In this document: one piece after another, positions 62,551 to 64,000 of the stretch
How the letters are laid out: every line of letters begins with the position of its first letter
Numbering within the stretch: position 1 is the stretch's first letter
Assembly: GCA_947477745.1 (NCBI GenBank)
Contig: CANJUF010000009.1
Location: 1 to 64,000, forward strand
DNA from: Sphingomonadaceae bacterium
GTDB taxonomy: Bacteria > Pseudomonadota > Alphaproteobacteria > Sphingomonadales > Sphingomonadaceae
Direction of reading: 5' to 3'
Length of the DNA: 64,000 bases
Program-made: the position numbers and the translations under genes
The notes under the pieces: model-generated
Databases searched by the model: none
Seen by the model: only the letters and a program-made list of their open reading frames with translations
What the model was told of the DNA's origin: nothing

Positions 62551-62625
62551 TCTTGTGCAATTCCCCTTAATCCGGGCACAGCAGGCGCGGTAAACGCGCG
62601 GCGAGTGCACGGGAGAGAGAATAAC

Positions 62626-64000
62626 GTGACCAAAGCCTTGTCGATTCCCGAAGATCCCCGCCAAGCCACCACCTTCCCGCAGTTCATCCGCTCCGCCGCT
62701 GCGAAATTCGGCGACGAGCTGTTCGGCAGGCTGGAGGACGGCGAGGGGCCGGACGATACGCTGACATATCGCCAGATCGACGATCGCTCGGCCGAAATGG
62801 CGCGCGGCTTCCTCGCGCGCGGCATCGGCAAGGGCACGCGCGTCGGCTTCATCTATGGCAACAACCCGTCCTTCGTGATCGTGCTGTCGGCCTTGGCGCG
62901 GATCGGCGCGGTCGCCATCCCGATCAGCACGCTGATCAAGGGCAATGAGCTGGTCCGCGTGCTGCGCCAGTGCGACGTATCGACGCTGATCGTCCAGCGC
63001 GAGCTGCTCGGGCGCGATTATGTCGAGCGGCTGTGCGAGGCGCTTCCCGGTCTCGCCGAGGCCAAACCGGGCATGCTGTTCCTGCCGCAGGCTCCTTACC
63101 TGCGCTGGGTCGTATCGACCGGCGAGGGCCTGCCGCCGGCGCTGTTGCAGCTTGGCGATATCGTGGCGGGCGGCGCGGCGGTTGACCTCTCGATCCTGCA
63201 CGAAGTCGAAGCCGAGGTGCATTCCTCCGACCAGATGATCGAGATCTACACGTCCGGTTCGATGGCGCTGCCCAAAGGGGTCAAGCACAACCACGGCCCG
63301 GTGCTGTTCCGCGCCGAATATGTCGGGCGCATGCAGGGCGCCAAGCGCGGGGTGGAGGGCTACTGCTTCCTGCCGATGTTCTGGGTTGGCGGGCTGACGA
63401 TCACCCTGCTGCCCAACTGGGCGCACGGCGCGCCGACGCTGTTCACCAATGTGACCCGCATAGACAGCCGCTCGGCCATGGGCACGGTCCTCAGCGACGA
63501 GGACATGGAAAACATGGGAAAGAACATGTTCAAGCCCTACTGGGGCCTGGGCATGACCGAAACGCTTGGCCCCTATTCCTTTGGCGACGACTTTCGCGCG
63601 CCCGGCAGGCCGATGTGCGCACCGATGGACCACTTTGCCGAACGCTATGACGTGCGCGTCGCCGACGAGAACGACCAGCCTGTCGGTGATGGCGAGATCG
63701 GCGAGATGCAGGTGCGCGGTTATCCGGTGACGCCTGGCTTCCACAAGATCGAAAAGAGCGAGATGTTCACCGCCGACGGCTATTTCCACACCGGCGACCT
63801 GTGCCTCGTCGATGGAACGCGCGTCCACTTCATCGGGCGCAGTGGCGACATGATCAAGACCGCCAGCTCGAACGTTTCTCCTGCCGAGGTCGAACTGGAA
63901 ATGCAGACTCTTCCAGAAATCGAGAATGCCTATGTGACCGGGCTTCCCGACAAGGAGCGCGGCCAGATCGTCGCCGCTGCGGTGATCGCGCGCGAAGGCG
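62626..64000 (+). CDS. AMP-dependent acyl-CoA ligase with shortened core and degenerate P-loop (runs off the right edge)
   Basis: GTG at 62626, preceded by GGGAGAGAG, opens a frame that continues to the window end (458 codons visible). A5 motif GLGMTETLGPYS, YFHTGDLCLVDG and IKTASSNVSPAEVELE are typical of ANL ligases. The P-loop is YTSGSMALPKG instead of TSGTTG-type, and only about 105 residues separate it from the A5 motif, against about 149 in the ligase at 5515. The missing stretch corresponds to the segment between the core beta strands and A5. It may be a divergent subfamily or a deletion. Follows the APH-like gene by 114 bp. Confidence 0.85.
   Translation, partial: MTKALSIPEDPRQATTFPQFIRSAAAKFGDELFGRLEDGEGPDDTLTYRQIDDRSAEMARGFLARGIGKGTRVGFIYGNNPSFVIVLSALARIGAVAIPISTLIKGNELVRVLRQCDVSTLIVQRELLGRDYVERLCEALPGLAEAKPGMLFLPQAPYLRWVVSTGEGLPPALLQLGDIVAGGAAVDLSILHEVEAEVHSSDQMIEIYTSGSMALPKGVKHNHGPVLFRAEYVGRMQGAKRGVEGYCFLPMFWVGGLTITLLPNWAHGAPTLFTNVTRIDSRSAMGTVLSDEDMENMGKNMFKPYWGLGMTETLGPYSFGDDFRAPGRPMCAPMDHFAERYDVRVADENDQPVGDGEIGEMQVRGYPVTPGFHKIEKSEMFTADGYFHTGDLCLVDGTRVHFIGRSGDMIKTASSNVSPAEVELEMQTLPEIENAYVTGLPDKERGQIVAAAVIAREG

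Noticed and set aside
62302..63828. 508-codon open frame on the minus strand
   Set aside because: It is antisense to the right-end ligase, whose motifs are clear; its composition is the arginine/histidine-rich pattern of a shadow frame in high-GC DNA.

Overview
The window is GC-rich, densely coded alphaproteobacterial DNA. The gene set and the short palindromic intergenic repeats suggest a sphingomonad such as Novosphingobium or an Erythrobacter relative; this is an inference, because no rRNA or other marker gene is present. I see no tRNA, rRNA, CRISPR array, integrase or transposase. Nearly all of the roughly 57 genes belong to aerobic catabolism of a hydrophobic, probably cyclic or isoprenoid/steroid-like carboxylic substrate: acyl-CoA ligases, acyl-CoA dehydrogenases, crotonases, thiolases, CaiB/BaiF CoA-transferases, Baeyer-Villiger monooxygenases (BVMOs), P450s, epoxide hydrolases and short-chain dehydrogenases.

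Layout, left to right. 1-2654 (minus): two crotonases, an NTF2-fold protein and a truncated GntR regulator. 2954-9354 (plus): BVMO, crotonase, ligase and a pair of acyl-CoA dehydrogenase subunits. 9453-12383 (minus): FAS1-like dehydratase, MDMPI-fold protein and a canonical enoyl-CoA hydratase; this set diverges, across a duplicated palindrome, from a ligase and a second dehydrogenase pair (12510-16065, plus). 16149-21687 (minus): beta-oxidation operon with a methylsuccinyl-CoA-dehydrogenase-like protein. 21816-27813: CaiB, SDR, a GntR regulator with a possible leader peptide, a ligase and a thiolase.

27871-40619 (minus) is a ten-gene, 12.7-kb probable operon: BVMO, SDR, two amidohydrolases, esterase, zinc alcohol dehydrogenase, tandem P450s, a PF10118 protein and an epoxide hydrolase. 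40752-46366 holds a VOC protein, a thiolase-fold protein without the catalytic cysteine, and a second PF10118/epoxide hydrolase set followed by a ligase. 46526-51874 holds AtuA-family, EthD, SDR, methyltransferase, DUF2889 and alpha/beta-hydrolase genes. 51871-56668 (minus) encodes a molybdopterin oxidoreductase, a [2Fe-2S] ferredoxin, a P450 and an FAD oxidoreductase. 56751-58770 (minus) is aceA (isocitrate lyase) followed by two tandem 53-residue paralogous small proteins, divergent from a RamB/ScfR-type regulator. The right end (plus) has an IclR regulator, an APH-like kinase and a ligase running off the edge.

A coherent reading is that oxygenases (BVMO, P450, and possibly the PF10118 proteins) open or functionalise a ring or chain. 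Esterase, amidohydrolases, epoxide hydrolases and dehydrogenases process the products to acids. Ligases and CoA-transferases activate the acids, several beta-oxidation modules shorten them, and isocitrate lyase assimilates the acetyl-CoA. The most notable observation is that both PF10118 proteins, usually called metal-dependent hydrolases, carry a complete E / ExxH / E / ExxH ferritin-like diiron signature, and each is encoded beside an epoxide hydrolase.
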